NCBI RefSeq assembly: GCF_900113765.1
Contig: NZ_FOQO01000006.1
Span: forward strand, 62,001 to 126,000
Length of the DNA stretch: 64,000 nucleotides
Direction of reading: 5' to 3'
Origin: Parapedobacter indicus
GTDB lineage: Bacteria; Bacteroidota; Bacteroidia; Sphingobacteriales; Sphingobacteriaceae
A program made the position numbers and the translations under genes. The number at the start of each line of letters is the position of its first letter. Position 1 is the stretch's first letter. The notes below the pieces were generated by a model. It saw only the letters and a program-made list of their open reading frames with translations, did not search any database and had not been told where the DNA came from. Positions 63,048 to 64,000 of this stretch are shown here, piece after piece.

Positions 63048-63722
63048 TTAGGAAAGTTTGGATTGGATCTCCTCAAAAATAAGGGGAAATTCGTCATCGA
63101 GTTTCATCGCGTAGTTCGTGATAACTTCTGTGATCCGACTGCATTGATCACCATCCAGTTGCACATCCCATAAGCGACGACAGATTGCGATCATCGCATT
63201 GGTGATCTGACCAAACTCACGGTAGCTAGCCATGTATTGCGCACGCATGAAGCTGTTGAAATACGTAAAAAAAAATGTTGTGTCCGGAACATCGCATAAT
63301 TTCAGGAAACGGTCTGTTACGTCTCGATCCGCCGCGGCCAGGTATTCGTAAAAATCCGATTCGTGCACCCACTTGTGGTGGAGTAACAGGTGGTCAAGGA
63401 GCAGTTCCAAAGCAATGTGTGACAAGAACGAGGGGCGGATCACCGTGGTTTCCACAAGCGGGGCAAGCAAGATCCTCAACTGATGGGTGTGATCATAGAA
63501 AAAAGAGGAACCATGAAAATAGCGGTCGGCCTCTACGTGCCGCATCCATCCGTGGTAAATATGCTGAAGTTTAGGATTGTTACCGAAACGGTCTTCGTAC
63601 TTTTGAGGCAAAACATTTACATGCCTGTCGGCATTCTTAATAAGATCCGGCAATATGCACCCGAGCACCAATTCGGGATTATGGCTATAACGTTCGAAGT
63701 AATAATGTGAAAGGAAATTCAT
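63048..63722 (-). CDS. AcpH-like (DUF479) phosphodiesterase family protein
   Basis: This 224-residue protein starts MNFLSHYYFERYSHNPELVL, the family-typical opening of acyl carrier protein phosphodiesterase relatives. It contains ILPDLIKNAD and a central histidine-rich helix set (IYHGWMRHVEADRYFH, LLDHLLLHHKWVHESD) that fits an HD-like metal site. Canonical members remove phosphopantetheine from acyl carrier protein, but many Bacteroidota homologues are uncharacterised. It stands 68 bp upstream of the permease gene on the same strand, with the divergent tyrS on its other side. Confidence 0.82.
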   Translation of the reverse strand: MNFLSHYYFERYSHNPELVLGCILPDLIKNADRHVNVLPQKYEDRFGNNPKLQHIYHGWMRHVEADRYFHGSSFFYDHTHQLRILLAPLVETTVIRPSFLSHIALELLLDHLLLHHKWVHESDFYEYLAAADRDVTDRFLKLCDVPDTTFFFTYFNSFMRAQYMASYREFGQITNAMIAICRRLWDVQLDGDQCSRITEVITNYAMKLDDEFPLIFEEIQSKLS

Positions 63723-63785
63723 CCGCCACTTTCCAATTATTGAGCACTTATTGTGCCAAGATAACGAATTTCGCCGATATTCTAC

Positions 63786-63793
63786 TATCTTTG
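63786..63793 (+). promoter_or_regulatory. -7 promoter box of tyrS
   Basis: TATCTTTG matches TAnnTTTG and lies 39 bp before the tyrS ATG. No -33 element is seen at the usual spacing. Confidence 0.42.
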
Positions 63794-63832
63794 CCGCCGT
63801 ATTAATCAGGCAATTTAATCGTACAAATAACC

Positions 63833-64000
63833 ATGGGTTTTGTTGATGAATTACGTTGGCGGGGCATGTTGCATGATATCATGCCCGGCACCGAAGAGGA
63901 GTTGCAAAAAGGGAAATTGGCCGGATATATAGGCTTCGACCCTACGGGCGATTCCCTGCACGTCGGCCATCTCACGCAATTGATGACATTGATTCATTTT
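63833..64000 (+). CDS. tyrS: tyrosyl-tRNA synthetase, N-terminal part
   Basis: The window ends 56 codons into this gene. The start [20 protein letters not shown], the tyrosine-binding strand [16 protein letters not shown] and its HVGH signature (the HIGH motif of class I synthetases) identify tyrosyl-tRNA synthetase. The enzyme charges tRNA(Tyr) in the cytoplasm. It is divergent from the AcpH-like gene with 110 bp between starts. Confidence 0.93.
   Translation, partial: MGFVDELRWRGMLHDIMPGTEEELQKGKLAGYIGFDPTGDSLHVGHLTQLMTLIHF

Noticed and set aside
1-64000. CRISPR arrays, tRNA or rRNA genes, insertion sequences, prophage or att sites
   Set aside because: None was seen on reading: no regularly spaced direct repeats, no cloverleaf-like sequences with the TTCRA core in context, and no transposase or integrase motif.

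Overview
The window looks like a chromosomal segment of a member of the Bacteroidota, most probably Sphingobacteriaceae or a close relative. The reasons are four complete or partial SusC/SusD systems controlled by FecI-like ECF sigma factors and FecR-like anti-sigma factors, TAnnTTTG-type promoter boxes, a T9SS C-terminal sorting domain, a long-form IspG and a GYF-RDD membrane protein. This assignment is from gene content only. I found no rRNA, tRNA, CRISPR array, insertion sequence or phage gene.

Bases 1 to about 41,860 lie almost entirely on the minus strand and hold four head-to-tail nutrient-uptake loci. Each starts with an ECF sigma gene, then fecR, then a susC-like receptor with an N-terminal STN signalling domain, then usually susD and accessory enzymes. 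Locus D (41,862 to 27,343) ends in a cassette of five sulfatases. Locus C (26,936 to 15,763) carries one sulfatase, a Tat-exported Gfo/Idh/MocA oxidoreductase and a DUF6807 (PmoA-like) lipoprotein. Locus B (15,649 to 4,686) carries an atypical M19 dipeptidase-like protein and a two-domain acetylxylan-esterase-type hydrolase. Locus A (4,574 to the left edge) is cut off inside susC. A cold-shock gene with its own terminator sits between loci D and C. With six sulfatases and no glycoside hydrolase or lyase in view, the region probably serves capture and desulfation or deacylation of sulfated, esterified glycans or glycoconjugates. The substrate cannot be read from the sequence.

Bases 42,238 to 64,000 are mainly housekeeping and envelope genes on both strands: a 2022-residue alpha-2-macroglobulin-like protein with a CAEQ thioester motif, a WYL regulator, a DinB-fold protein, parE, purU, a cupin gene overlapping an RlmI-like methyltransferase gene, mlaF and mlaE, an SDR gene, a PspC/DUF5668/GYF-RDD operon, ispG, a tiny T9SS cargo, an APC amino-acid permease, an AcpH-like phosphodiesterase and the start of tyrS.

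The most interesting unexplained signal is shared by all four fecR-susC junctions. A 22-bp motif, read on the plus strand as TAnnTTtG followed by TTTGG, abuts the susC start codon. About 70 to 95 bp further along the plus strand is a hairpin with a 7-nt loop, followed by T-rich sequence in three of four loci. In three loci the stem contains G:T pairs that would be A.C mismatches in the opposite-strand RNA, so the structure suits a plus-strand transcript. I infer a family of cis-antisense small RNAs of about 90 to 115 nt opposing each susC leader, comparable to the DonS-type sRNAs described in Bacteroides, although a susC leader element read on the minus strand is not excluded.
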